Positions 17,476 through 26,098 of a stretch of 64,000 bases of DNA are shown one piece after another. The notes under the pieces were generated by a model. The model was not told where the DNA came from and ran no database searches. It saw only the letters and a list, made by a program, of their open reading frames with translations. Numbering within the stretch: the stretch's first letter is position 1; each line of letters starts with the position of its first letter. The stretch covers positions 1 through 64,000 of the forward strand of contig JAFXOV010000049.1 in NCBI GenBank assembly GCA_017528425.1, in the 5' to 3' direction. This DNA comes from Elusimicrobiota bacterium (lineage in GTDB: Bacteria > Elusimicrobiota > Endomicrobiia > Endomicrobiales > Endomicrobiaceae). The translations under genes and the position numbers were made by a program.

Positions 17476-18361
17476 AGAGAAAGAAATAAAGAATGTTACT
17501 GTTGTAGGAATAATAGTAAACTTATTCTTGTCGATAACAAAACTTATTATAGGATATTTGGGAAACAGTCAGGCTTTGATAGCTGACGGAGTTCACAGTT
17601 TTTCCGATTTAGCAACAGATTTATCTATAATTTTCGGTGTAAAATATTGGTTGGCTCCGGCAGATGAAGAACATCAATACGGGCATAGGAAAATAGAGTT
17701 GTTGGTTACTATTTTTATTGCCATAGCTTTAGCTTTTGTAGGTGTATCTATTTTTGCTAAGGCTATATTGGCATTGAAACAAAACAATATTCAGTCACCG
17801 AGTTTGGTAGCATTTGTCGGTGCGATGTTGTCTATAATATCAAAAGAGTGGCTTTACAGATATACGGTGAAAAAAGCAAACATATTAAAATCACCGGCGG
17901 TAAAAGCCAATGCCTGGCATCACAGATCAGATGCTATAAGTTCTTTGCCTGTGGCGATAGTAATTATAATAGCAGCAATATTTCCTAAATTAATATGGCT
18001 TGATGCTATAGGTGCAATTGTGGTATCGGTGTTTATTATTTACCCGGCATATACAATATTTAAAAAATCTATATTGAGTATTTTGGATGAAAGTGTTGAC
18101 AGTGAAACCTTGTCAAAGATAGAACAAATTGCTTTGCAAACGAAAGATGTTAAAGAAGTTCATGATATAAGAACAAGAATGGCCGGGGAAACTTTTTTTG
18201 TTGATATGCATATATTGGTCGATGGTAACATATCGGTTCAAGAAGGTCATGATATATCGGAAGAAGTTAAACTAAATCTTATGAAATCGAACGAAGATAT
18301 TTTGGATGTGTTGGTACATTTGGAACCGTTCAACGAAATAGAGAGCAAACAAAACAAATGA
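17465..18361 (+). CDS. Cation diffusion facilitator (CDF) family metal exporter
   Basis: 298 residues with about six membrane helices and a C-terminal cytosolic domain. Metal-site motifs: HSFSDLATD (about 45-53), YGHRKIE (about 73-79), HHRSDAISSLPV (about 153-164) and the C-terminal MHILVDG. It exports divalent metals (Zn2+, Fe2+, Mn2+ or Co2+) by proton antiport; the His/Asp pattern is of the FieF/MamM-like type, but selectivity is uncertain. It overlaps genes on both sides (11 bp and 4 bp), so it is translationally coupled. Confidence 0.92.
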   Translation: MENKEKEIKNVTVVGIIVNLFLSITKLIIGYLGNSQALIADGVHSFSDLATDLSIIFGVKYWLAPADEEHQYGHRKIELLVTIFIAIALAFVGVSIFAKAILALKQNNIQSPSLVAFVGAMLSIISKEWLYRYTVKKANILKSPAVKANAWHHRSDAISSLPVAIVIIIAAIFPKLIWLDAIGAIVVSVFIIYPAYTIFKKSILSILDESVDSETLSKIEQIALQTKDVKEVHDIRTRMAGETFFVDMHILVDGNISVQEGHDISEEVKLNLMKSNEDILDVLVHLEPFNEIESKQNK

Positions 18362-19401
18362 AAAAAATTTTTATAACTATATCACTTATTTTATTTTTAT
18401 CCGTATCTCAAGCATATAGTCAGTCAAAGAATATTTTTTTCTTGTTTCCTTTTTATGCTCCGGAAACAAGTTTAGGTTTGGTTTTTACCGATATATTACA
18501 TTTTAAATCCGATAAACAAAAACATTTTTCGGCACTAAATTTGTTTGCGATGTACACGTTAAAAAATCAGTGTACTTTTGGAGTTGCTCCCGCAATTTAT
18601 TTCGATAATCAAAATTATTTGTTGGAAGGTAAACTTATTTATACAAACTTTTTAAGAAAGTTTTATGGTGTAGGAAACGATACTTCAAAAGACGACGAAG
18701 AAGAATTTGTTAACAGAGCCCATGGTTTCGGAATAAGTTTTTCGAGGAAAATAATAGAACATTTAATGTTCGGAGTACAATACGATTTATCCGATATGAC
18801 CATACAAGATACCGATAATGACGGACAACTTCAATATTGTAAAACAAACGGGGTTATTTCCGGATTCGGATTTAAAGCAAGATTCGATACAAGAGACAGC
18901 AATATATACCCGACAAAAGGAGTTTTGGTAAGAGCAGATTATCTTCTTTACAATAATAGGTTTGGCAGTAAGTATAATTATTCTAAAACACAGTTGGATT
19001 TTAGAAATTACTTTTATATTTATAATAAAAAATTATTATTTTCTTATCAGTTATACGGTGAATTTATAAACGGAAATGCGCCTATACAAATTTTACCTGC
19101 ATTAGGAGGTTCAAATCTGTTAAGAGGTTTTTACGCCAACAGATTTTCTGATAATATTTTATTGGCTCTTCAACCGGAACTTAAAATAAAAATAACCAAC
19201 AGTATTTGGTTGGCATTATTTACCGGTGTAGGGAATGTTTATGAAAGTTTGGAAGATGTAGATTTAAATAAGATAAAGACAGCTACAGGTTTTGGTGCAA
19301 GAATAAAGATAAAAGATAATCCGAGAATGAATTTCAGGATAGATTTCGCATATTCAAATGAGTCTCAGGGAACATATTTTACGTTGATGGAAGCATTTTA
19401 G
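18358..19401 (+). CDS. Omp85/BamA-TamA-type outer-membrane barrel protein
   Basis: 347 residues. The signal peptide ends around SQAYSQ (about residue 21); no POTRA domain follows, just a barrel of the bacterial surface antigen family. Family landmarks: GVGNDTSKDD near 100, GFKARFDTRDSNIYPTKG near 180 and the conserved ALGGSNLLRGFYANRF near 240. The C-terminal residue is Phe. This short, POTRA-less form resembles the barrel of patatin-like or TamA-like proteins. It overlaps the CDF gene by ATGA, so metal export and this pore may be functionally linked, which is only inference. Confidence 0.85.
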   Translation: MKKIFITISLILFLSVSQAYSQSKNIFFLFPFYAPETSLGLVFTDILHFKSDKQKHFSALNLFAMYTLKNQCTFGVAPAIYFDNQNYLLEGKLIYTNFLRKFYGVGNDTSKDDEEEFVNRAHGFGISFSRKIIEHLMFGVQYDLSDMTIQDTDNDGQLQYCKTNGVISGFGFKARFDTRDSNIYPTKGVLVRADYLLYNNRFGSKYNYSKTQLDFRNYFYIYNKKLLFSYQLYGEFINGNAPIQILPALGGSNLLRGFYANRFSDNILLALQPELKIKITNSIWLALFTGVGNVYESLEDVDLNKIKTATGFGARIKIKDNPRMNFRIDFAYSNESQGTYFTLMEAF

Positions 19402-19452
19402 AAGATTAGAAGATTGGAAGAATAGAAGATTAGAGGAAAGAGGAAGATTAAA

Positions 19453-19911
19453 ATGTTGGTGTCATCAGTTAATAATTACGAAAACGTTTTAAAGTTTTTT
19501 CCGCAATTAGATATTGTTTTTGATTACATAAACAAAAATGTTAATGTTAAGACTGCGGATGGTAAATATAATATAACAAAAGATATCTATGCTATAGTTC
19601 AAACTTGCAAGCCGAAACCCAAGAAAGAGCAAGTTTTGGAAAAACATAAAAAATATATAGATTTACAATATGTTGTTTCAGGTAAAGAAAAAATAGGGTG
19701 GAAATTTTTTGATAAGAAGTTTAAAGTATTAAAAAGGTATAGTGCCAAAAATGATATTTCTTTTTATTCAAACAAGCCTGACACGTACATTAATTTAAAA
19801 AAGGGGGAGTTTGCAATCTTCTTTCCGGAAGATACTCATGCTCCTTTATGCTGTTTAAAGACAGTAAAAAAATGTATTGTCAAAATCCCCGTAGAGTATT
19901 TATCCAATTAA
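19453..19911 (+). CDS. YhcH/YjgK/YiaL (DUF386) family protein
   Basis: 152 residues, the family length. Characteristic elements: EKHKKYIDLQYVVSGKEKIGW at about 63-83 and a C-terminal FAIFFPEDTHAP with conserved His, then VKIPVEY. The family adopts a cupin-like fold with a metal site and is often linked with sialic-acid or galactoside metabolism as an anomerase-like protein; no such neighbour is seen here. It is preceded by a purine-rich run of AGAAGATT-like words (19402-19440). Confidence 0.87.
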   Translation: MLVSSVNNYENVLKFFPQLDIVFDYINKNVNVKTADGKYNITKDIYAIVQTCKPKPKKEQVLEKHKKYIDLQYVVSGKEKIGWKFFDKKFKVLKRYSAKNDISFYSNKPDTYINLKKGEFAIFFPEDTHAPLCCLKTVKKCIVKIPVEYLSN

Positions 19912-20132
19912 TATTCGGTTGTTTGTTTTTAATGTATAAAATATATTAATGTGTTATATATTATACATTAATATGTAATAATGATAAATAAAATATACTT
20001 TATATGCTTTAGATATTATAAATTATATATGATTAATGAAGTATAAAAATTTGCAATTTATTGAATAAGATAGTATTATACTTAACTTATAAATTAAAGC
20101 TTTAATGTGCATAAAACGGAAGATAAATTTAT
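19912..20132. other. AT-rich spacer without recognised content
   Basis: 221 bp upstream of the third RCC1 gene, extremely AT-rich, with TATATTAATGTGTTATATATTATACATTAATATG-like symmetry around 19936-19980 and several possible -10 hexamers (for example TATTAT at 20074). No convincing promoter pair, terminator or ORF was identified. Confidence 0.5.
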
Positions 20133-21842
20133 ATGAAAAAGTTTTTCTTATTTTTAATTATTATATTTTTGTTTAGCGGTATCTGTTTCGCAAGCCAAAC
20201 TCAAAAGCAAAGGCAAATAAAGCAAGAGTTAATGGAATTAAAGATACAAATAGAACAAGAAAAAGATGTTATAAAAAAGATTGGGCTTGAAAATCAAATT
20301 GAAATTAAATGTTTGGAAGAAAAAGCTCAAGAAATGATAAACGATTGGAATGATGATAAAGATATTGTTATACAACAGGCAATACAAGAGTCCATAAAAG
20401 TAAGACAGGAAACAATAGAACTAACCGATGAGTTTGAAAGAATATTGGAAAAAAATAAAAAACAAATAGTATCGTTTTATGATGAGCAGATAAAGTTGTC
20501 TCACAATGCTATAAAAAAAAGTCAGTGGGAAACGGCAGAGGAATATAAAGAAAGAATCGAAAAGAAAAAACAAAGTTTGGAAGAAGAAAAGAAAAGAGAT
20601 CTGTTCGAAAACGAAAATGAAATTTTGTATTCATTGATATATGTTACAGAACCTTTTACCGAAAAATTAAAATATTTTCATTTCGGGAAATTTTACGACG
20701 AAAACGAAGAAAAAGCTAAATTGATATCCATAGAAGAACCGAATGTAAGTGATTTTGTTATGAATATAAAATATAACAAGAAAAAATATTCTTTGGAATA
20801 TGATTTTTCCGGTGTCGGAAAAGATACTGTTGAATTGATGTATCAAACACAATATCAGTTTGTTATAGAACCAATGTTTTCCGTGAATGACAATTTGGAA
20901 AAAGAATTGACAGCATTTAATGTTAAGCATTTAGGAATGAAAACGGAAAAAATAATAGATATTAACAATAAAATAACATTCAAGGGTATAAATAAACTTT
21001 CTAAATATAAATCTATATACAAAATAAAAAAAACAAAATATAAATCGTTAGCTGCCGGCGGATATCATACTGTGGGTTTAAAGGCAGACGGAACAGTAGT
21101 TGCCTGCGGTAATAACGATAACGGACAATGTGATGTATCCCATTGGCATGATATAGTTTCAATATCGGCCGGGAATTGTCATACCGTAGGTTTAAAAGCA
21201 GACGGAACAGTAGTTGCCTGCGGTAATAATTATTACGGGCAATGCAATGTTTCAAAATGGGAACATATAGTTGCAATATCGGCGGGAAAAGATTTTACCG
21301 TGGGATTGAAAGAAGACGGAACGGTTATTGCTATAGGTGATAACATGTTTGGACAATGCGGTGTAAAAAAGTGGAAAGATATTGTAGCAATATCGGCGGG
21401 CGGATATCATACCGTTGGATTAAAAGAAGACGGAACGGTTATTGCTTGCGGCAATAATAAAAACAGACAATGTGATGTAAGAGATTGGGGAGGAATTATC
21501 GAAATATCAGCCGGAGAAAATCATACTGTGGGTTTAATGAAAAATAGGACGGTTGTTGCAGTAGGCAATAACAGTAATTGGCAATGTAATATAGCAAGCA
21601 GAGAAAATATAGTTGCGGTATCCGCAGCGGAAGAACATACGGCAGGTCTCAGAAAAGACGGAACCGTTGTTTCCACAGGTGATAATTCTTACGGGCAATG
21701 TGATGTTGAAGATTGGAGCAATGTAATTGAAATAGCTGCAGGACTAAATTATACGATAGGACTAAAAAGTAACGGGACAATTGTATTTGCAGGTAACAAT
21801 TATTATGATCAATGTGATGTTCAAGACTGGGATTTAAATTAG
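20133..21842 (+). CDS. Secreted coiled-coil protein with C-terminal seven-repeat RCC1 propeller
   Basis: 569 residues. The signal peptide (MKKFFLFLIIIFLFSG, cleavage probably after CFA at about residue 21) is of type I rather than a lipobox. Residues about 22-175 are charged and helical, likely coiled coil; residues about 175-300 form a domain not recognised. Residues about 304-569 are seven 38-residue RCC1-like units with AGxxHTVGL, DGTVVACG and GQCDV, the same unit as in the two lipoproteins at 402 and 1598. It is expected in the periplasm or outside the cell. No catalytic residues; the binding partner is unknown. Confidence 0.85.
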   Translation: MKKFFLFLIIIFLFSGICFASQTQKQRQIKQELMELKIQIEQEKDVIKKIGLENQIEIKCLEEKAQEMINDWNDDKDIVIQQAIQESIKVRQETIELTDEFERILEKNKKQIVSFYDEQIKLSHNAIKKSQWETAEEYKERIEKKKQSLEEEKKRDLFENENEILYSLIYVTEPFTEKLKYFHFGKFYDENEEKAKLISIEEPNVSDFVMNIKYNKKKYSLEYDFSGVGKDTVELMYQTQYQFVIEPMFSVNDNLEKELTAFNVKHLGMKTEKIIDINNKITFKGINKLSKYKSIYKIKKTKYKSLAAGGYHTVGLKADGTVVACGNNDNGQCDVSHWHDIVSISAGNCHTVGLKADGTVVACGNNYYGQCNVSKWEHIVAISAGKDFTVGLKEDGTVIAIGDNMFGQCGVKKWKDIVAISAGGYHTVGLKEDGTVIACGNNKNRQCDVRDWGGIIEISAGENHTVGLMKNRTVVAVGNNSNWQCNIASRENIVAVSAAEEHTAGLRKDGTVVSTGDNSYGQCDVEDWSNVIEIAAGLNYTIGLKSNGTIVFAGNNYYDQCDVQDWDLN

Positions 21843-21863
21843 TATCTTTTTAATACAATAAAA

Positions 21864-21897
21864 AAAACAGGGAGTTTTATTTCTCCCTGTTTTTTAT
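21864..21897. terminator. Bidirectional rho-independent terminator
   Basis: Stem ACAGGGAG (21867-21874)/CTCCCTGT (21883-21890) with A-run before and T-run after. It sits between the convergent RCC1 gene and the minus-strand NfnB-like gene. Confidence 0.9.
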
Positions 21898-21915
21898 TAT
21901 CAAAAATTAAATTAA

Positions 21916-23286
21916 TTATTTTGTTAAATAAGCATGAATATTTTTTGCAGCTTGTTTGCCCATACCCATAGCTTGAATAACTGTGCTGCCGCCTGCAATA
22001 TCACCGCCTGCAAATATTCCTTCTCTTGTTGTCATAAACTTATCATCAACTATAAGATGACCTTTCTTATCTGTTTGTAAACCTTTTGTTAATGAAGGTA
22101 ATATCGGGTTAGGATTTAAGCCTAATGCAAGTATAACCAAATCTGTTTCTATTATAAAGTTCGATCCTTCAATTTCTACCGGTCTTCTTCTTCCTGAAGC
22201 ATCGGGTTCCGTTAATTGCATTTTTACACATTCTACTGCTTTTACGAAACCTTTATCATCCGAAATAAATTTTTTCGGTGCTGTTAATTCTATAAACTCA
22301 ATACCTTCTTCCAAAGCATGTTTTCTTTCTTCAAGTCTTGCAGGCATTTCGTTTTGTGTTCTTCTGTATACCAATTTTACCGATTCTGCTCCGATTCTTT
22401 TTGCTGTTCTTACCGAATCCATTGCTGTATTTCCACCGCCGATAACAACTACGTTTTTACCTTTGTGTACCGGAGTATCATATTCGGGGAACTGGAAAGC
22501 ATTCATTAAATTTATTCTAACCAAAAATTCGTTAGCGGAATAAATGTTGTTAAGATTTTCGCCTTCAACTCCCGGGAATGTGGGCAGTCCTGCGCCGGTT
22601 CCTACAAATATTGCTTTAAAACCTTCGTTAAACAAATCTTCTACGGTTTTTGTTCTGCCTATTAAATAGTTGAACACAAATTTTATTCCGAGATTTTTTA
22701 AAGAGTTCACTTCTTTATCCAAAACTGCAACAGGTAATCTGAACTCGGGAATACCATATCTTAAAACTCCTCCGCTGTCGTGCAAAGATTCAAATACGGT
22801 AACGTCATATCCCAACTTAGCTAAATCGCCTGCGCAAGTAAGTCCTGCAGGGCCTGAACCGATAACGGCAACTTTTATACCGTTAGGTTTTATATCGAAT
22901 TTTTCTTCTTTAATGTTTTTTGATGCCCAATCCGCGGCATATCTTTCAAGGTTACCTATTGCTACAGGTTCTTGTTTTATACCTAATATACATTTGCTTT
23001 CACACTGTTTTTCCTGAGGACAAACTCTGCCGCAAACCGCAGGCAAATTACTTTTTGTTTTAATAACTTTTATTGCTTCTGCAGGATTATTGTTTGCCAA
23101 TTGATGTATAAACTCCGGAATATTAACTTCAACCGGACAACCCGTTACACACATAGGATTTTTGCAATGCAAGCATCTTTTTGCTTCCGTTAATGCCTGT
23201 TCGTCGCTGTAACCTAAATTTACTTCTTCAAAATCTTTATTTCTTACGTTTGGTTCTCTTTCAACCATCTTTATTCTTTGTGACAT
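21916..23286 (-). CDS. NADPH-dependent glutamate synthase-like flavoprotein, NfnB/SudA large subunit
   Basis: 456 residues from the ATG at 23286 (GGAG 5 nt upstream); the in-frame GTG at 23292 lies in that ribosome site. The N-terminal [4Fe-4S] clusters are built from CLHCKNPMCVTGCP (about 36-49) and CGRVCPQEKQCESKC (about 87-101). An FAD Rossmann motif GSGPAGLTCAGDLA lies at about 144-157 and an NADPH motif VIGGGNTAMDS at about 279-289. It resembles GltD; with the neighbouring ferredoxin-reductase-like gene it forms an NfnAB or SudAB pair rather than glutamate synthase, because no large GltB gene is present. It could perform electron bifurcation among NADH, NADPH and ferredoxin. Confidence 0.87.
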   Translation of the reverse strand: MSQRIKMVEREPNVRNKDFEEVNLGYSDEQALTEAKRCLHCKNPMCVTGCPVEVNIPEFIHQLANNNPAEAIKVIKTKSNLPAVCGRVCPQEKQCESKCILGIKQEPVAIGNLERYAADWASKNIKEEKFDIKPNGIKVAVIGSGPAGLTCAGDLAKLGYDVTVFESLHDSGGVLRYGIPEFRLPVAVLDKEVNSLKNLGIKFVFNYLIGRTKTVEDLFNEGFKAIFVGTGAGLPTFPGVEGENLNNIYSANEFLVRINLMNAFQFPEYDTPVHKGKNVVVIGGGNTAMDSVRTAKRIGAESVKLVYRRTQNEMPARLEERKHALEEGIEFIELTAPKKFISDDKGFVKAVECVKMQLTEPDASGRRRPVEIEGSNFIIETDLVILALGLNPNPILPSLTKGLQTDKKGHLIVDDKFMTTREGIFAGGDIAGGSTVIQAMGMGKQAAKNIHAYLTK

Positions 23287-24122
23287 TTGCACTCCATGTT
23301 AAGAATTTCTTTATATCTTTCTAAAGCTACTTTTTCATTTTCTTTAAAAGCTCTTAAACGACTTGTAAGTTCGTCCCAATCTACCAAATGTCCGTCGAAT
23401 TCAGGGCCGTCAACACAAGCAAATCTTATTTTTTTATCTACACTTACTCTGCATGCACCGCACATTCCGGTTCCGTCAACCATTATAGGGTTCAACGATA
23501 CAAGAGTTTTTAAGTTATATTCTTTTGTCATATTTGAAACTGCTTTCATCATAGGAACAGGTCCTATGGCATAAACGATATTAACTTTTTCTCTTTTTAT
23601 TACATCCGCCAAAACAGTTGTAACAAAACCTTTTATTCCGTAAGAACCGTCGTCGGTAGCTGTCAAAAGTTCGGTGGAATTTGCTTTAAGTTCGTCTTGC
23701 AACAATAACAAATCTTTGTTTCTTGCACCGACGATTGTAATAACTTTATTTCCTGCTTTTAATAAATCACTTATAACAGGTAAAAGTTCTGCTGTTCCTA
23801 CACCGCCTGCCATCGCAACTACTGTTCCGAAATTTTCGATTTCGGTAGGTTTTCCCAAAGGACCGACGATATCTCTTATGTAGTCGCCTTCGTTTAAGTT
23901 TCCGAGTTCGGTTGTGGATTTACCTGCTTCCTGGAAAATTATTTTTATTGTTCCTTTTTCCAAGTTTTTACCTGCAACGGTTAAAGGAAATCTTTCACCT
24001 TTTTCGTGCAATCTTAAAACTATAAATTGACCTGCTTTAATATTTTTTGCAATATCTGCAGCTTCAATTTCAAAACTTTTAATTACTGACGATAAAACTT
24101 CTTTTTTTACAATTTTAAACAT
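23271..24122 (-). CDS. Ferredoxin-NADP reductase-like flavoprotein, NfnA/SudB small subunit
   Basis: 283 residues. The FAD-binding beta barrel is at about 1-100 (GQFIVLRL, RFPLTV), the NAD-binding fold at about 105-215 (AGGVGTAELLPV), and a C-terminal [2Fe-2S] site uses CGACRVSV and FACVDGPEF (about 225-247). This matches the small subunit of NfnAB/sulfide dehydrogenase. It is the first gene of the pair and overlaps the large-subunit gene by 16 bp, in the order seen in anaerobes. Expected in the cytosol as a heterodimer. An SudAB sulfide dehydrogenase is the alternative name for the same architecture. Confidence 0.88.
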   Translation of the reverse strand: MFKIVKKEVLSSVIKSFEIEAADIAKNIKAGQFIVLRLHEKGERFPLTVAGKNLEKGTIKIIFQEAGKSTTELGNLNEGDYIRDIVGPLGKPTEIENFGTVVAMAGGVGTAELLPVISDLLKAGNKVITIVGARNKDLLLLQDELKANSTELLTATDDGSYGIKGFVTTVLADVIKREKVNIVYAIGPVPMMKAVSNMTKEYNLKTLVSLNPIMVDGTGMCGACRVSVDKKIRFACVDGPEFDGHLVDWDELTSRLRAFKENEKVALERYKEILNMECKCHKE

Positions 24123-24187
24123 ATCTATCTCACTAATTTAAATTTCAAAAATTATATATATTTTATAAAAAATATTCAATTATTATT

Positions 24188-24769
24188 TTACAGCAAATAT
24201 TTTATGTTTTTATAAATTTTTTCTGCTACGATTTTATAACCTTTGGAGTTTGGATGAACCTCGTCCGAAAACAAAGTCCTGTCATTCCAAATTTCGTTTA
24301 ACATTCCGTTTATAAATAAAACCTTTTTTTCTTTTGCCAAAGATTTTAACATTGTATATAACTGTTTTAACTGTTTGTCTTCGATTGAAACAAGAACAAC
24401 AACGTTGTCGGTGGTTTTTAATTTATCGATAATTTGTTCCATATTTTCCCTGGTTTCCGAAATCGGAATTTGTTGGAAAAAATCGTTGGCTCCGAACTCA
24501 ACAAGTATTATTGAATTTTGTGCTGTTAAAATATCATCTATTCTGTTTAGACCGTCTTTTGACGTGTTTCCGTTTATACCTTTATTTACTACGGGAAGAT
24601 TTGTCAGCTGCTGTAAAAAATACGGGTACGTATTTCCTTCCGATGAACCATATCCCTGTGTTAAGCTGTCTCCGAAACAAACTATCGAGTTGATTTGTAT
24701 TTGATTATTTTTTGAACAAGATGTTAACATACATATAAGAAATAAAAATAAAAAAAATTTTTTAAACAT
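24188..24769 (-). CDS. SGNH/GDSL-hydrolase lipoprotein
   Basis: 193 residues. The lipoprotein signal ends in MLTSC (Cys at about residue 18). SGNH blocks: block I FGDSLTQG with catalytic Ser at about 34, block II Gly in NKGINGNTSKD, block III FGANDF at about 97-102 and block V DEVHPNSKGY with the Asp-His pair at about 171-174. It is an arylesterase/lysophospholipase-like enzyme of TesA type, lipid-anchored in the envelope; substrate not determinable. Its ATG directly abuts the stop of the amidohydrolase gene upstream. Confidence 0.9.
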   Translation of the reverse strand: MFKKFFLFLFLICMLTSCSKNNQIQINSIVCFGDSLTQGYGSSEGNTYPYFLQQLTNLPVVNKGINGNTSKDGLNRIDDILTAQNSIILVEFGANDFFQQIPISETRENMEQIIDKLKTTDNVVVLVSIEDKQLKQLYTMLKSLAKEKKVLFINGMLNEIWNDRTLFSDEVHPNSKGYKIVAEKIYKNIKYLL

Positions 24770-25561
24770 TTATTTTAAATTCAAAAGCTTTTCTGCATTT
24801 AAGTGAAATATTTTTTCTTTGAACTCATCATCTATATTTAAATTTTTAATTAACTCTATTTCTTTTTTATGATTACCTACGGGGAAATCCGTTCCGAATA
24901 AAATTTTATCTTTATTATGTTTATTTAAAAATCTGTAAATCTGATCTTCTTTCATAAAAGATAAAGCCGAAGATGTATCGATATAAAAATAATCGTCACC
25001 TATAATGGAATTTTCAACTTCGTCCCACAATTTAAATCCGCCCATGTGAGCGGCAATAAATGTTATCCCGGGGAAATGTTTTTTTACGTTTAACATTTGT
25101 TTGGGGCCCGCTTGAATTAAACCTGTTGATAATTCGTATCCGCAATGAAACAGAAGGGGAATTTGTAATTTTTGAATTTTTTCATACATCGGAAAAACTC
25201 TTTCGTCGTCTATATAAAACATTTGGAATTCAGGTTGAATTTTTATTCCCTGAGCATTATCTTTTATTCTGTCAAGCTCATAAGACCACTTTTCATAAAA
25301 AGGATGTAACGATGCAAACTTTATGAATCTTTCGGAATTTAAACCGAACAGCCAATTGTTTATATGTTCAACTTGGTTAGGTCTGGAAGCAACAGATGCT
25401 ATTACACTTTTTGTAACACCGTTTTTGTCCATTGCTTCTAAAACATTTTTTTCGATTGGGATTGCATTCATCGGCATTTTAAAAGATTGTTCCAAATATT
25501 CTTTGGCCTTTTCCGCAACTTTTTCCGGCCACATATGAGTATGAAAATCTATTATGTCCAT
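24770..25561 (-). CDS. Amidohydrolase family 2 metal-dependent hydrolase
   Basis: 263 residues, a TIM-barrel amidohydrolase of the ACMSD/TIM-barrel (Amidohydro_2) group. Metal-site residues: DFHTHMWPE at the N-terminus, LLFHCGYE at about 136-143, AAHMGG at about 170-175 and LFGTDFPVG at about 219-227. The reaction is unknown; relatives decarboxylate or hydrolyse small aromatic or lactone substrates. First of a two-gene minus-strand unit with the GDSL lipoprotein. The promoter suggests an almost leaderless mRNA: the -10 lies only about 10 bp before the ATG and there is no ribosome site. Confidence 0.85.
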   Translation of the reverse strand: MDIIDFHTHMWPEKVAEKAKEYLEQSFKMPMNAIPIEKNVLEAMDKNGVTKSVIASVASRPNQVEHINNWLFGLNSERFIKFASLHPFYEKWSYELDRIKDNAQGIKIQPEFQMFYIDDERVFPMYEKIQKLQIPLLFHCGYELSTGLIQAGPKQMLNVKKHFPGITFIAAHMGGFKLWDEVENSIIGDDYFYIDTSSALSFMKEDQIYRFLNKHNKDKILFGTDFPVGNHKKEIELIKNLNIDDEFKEKIFHLNAEKLLNLK

Positions 25562-25570
25562 AACGGGTAA

Positions 25571-25599
25571 ATTATACTACTAAATAAAAAAAATGTAAA
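25571..25599 (-). promoter_or_regulatory. Promoter of the amidohydrolase gene
   Basis: On the minus strand TTTACA (25599-25594) and TATAAT (25576-25571) are 17 bp apart. The expected start of transcription is about 25564, three bases before the ATG at 25561. Confidence 0.6.
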
Positions 25600-25603
25600 A
25601 CAC

Positions 25604-25632
25604 TTGACATATGAAAAATAATAATGTTTAAT
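25604..25632 (+). promoter_or_regulatory. Candidate promoter in the divergent spacer
   Basis: Perfect TTGACA (25604-25609), 17 bp, TTTAAT (25627-25632). It lies 196 bp before the HTH gene and upstream of a second, stronger promoter, so it may drive a longer 5' UTR or a small RNA. It overlaps back-to-back with the minus-strand amidohydrolase promoter. Confidence 0.45.
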
Positions 25633-25757
25633 AACAAATAGTAAAATAAAGCAATAAAATAATACAAAACATAAGTTTTAATAATAAATAAAAGTTTTTA
25701 GTAATAACAAAAAAATTTAAATAAAAAAATAAAAAATATAATAATTAAAAATAACTA

Positions 25758-25786
25758 TTGACAAAAAAAAACAAAAGATATAAAAT
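25758..25786 (+). promoter_or_regulatory. Promoter of the HTH/histone-like genes
   Basis: Perfect TTGACA (25758-25763), 17-bp spacer, TAAAAT (25781-25786), about 40 bp before the HTH-protein start. The rest of the 266-bp spacer is A-rich and shows no gene. Confidence 0.7.
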
Positions 25787-25827
25787 AACACTTGTAATTA
25801 AAAAATAAAAGTAGTGAGTGATAAAAA

Positions 25828-26037
25828 ATGGAAAATAAAAACGATAAGCAAGTTATGGACATTAAGGAGTTGGCAGAGTATCTTGGTATCGGCAGATCTA
25901 CAATATATAATTTAATAAAAAAGAAAAAAATTCCTGCATCAAAGATTGGAAAGCAATACAGATTTTCAAAAGAAGTTGTAGACAGTTGGTTGAAAGATAA
26001 AATTATAACTAAGAAAGAAACACCCGCAACAAAATAG
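25828..26037 (+). CDS. Excisionase-family (MerR-like) HTH DNA-binding protein
   Basis: 69 residues. Residues 10-60 match the excisionase/helix-turn-helix_17 domain: MDIKELAEYLGIGRSTIYNL, then KIPASKIGKQYRFSKEVVDSWL. It binds DNA through a winged helix; proteins of this size act as transcription factors or recombination-directionality factors. No integrase or phage gene is nearby, so a chromosomal regulator is more likely. It is 61 bp upstream of the H1-like gene and may share its transcript. Confidence 0.85.
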   Translation: MENKNDKQVMDIKELAEYLGIGRSTIYNLIKKKKIPASKIGKQYRFSKEVVDSWLKDKIITKKETPATK

Positions 26038-26084
26038 TTTTCAACTTCTTGGTTTTAATAATAGTATAGTAGTTAAATTTAATT

Positions 26085-26090
26085 AGGAGG
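26085..26090 (+). promoter_or_regulatory. Consensus ribosome binding site of the H1-like gene
   Basis: AGGAGG 8 nt before the ATG at 26099. It is the strongest ribosome site in this half of the window and decides against the out-of-frame ATG at 26091. It suggests abundant protein. Confidence 0.7.
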
Positions 26091-26098
26091 ATGGAAAA

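Noticed and set aside
19402-19440. AGAAGATTAGAAGATTGGAA-like purine run as a regulatory repeat
   Set aside because: Short, imperfect and next to a start codon; probably low-complexity leader sequence.
25828-26037. Excisionase-like protein as a sign of a prophage or integrative element
   Set aside because: No integrase, att repeat or other phage gene nearby; neighbours are housekeeping genes. The tRNA-Asn has no visible partial duplicate.
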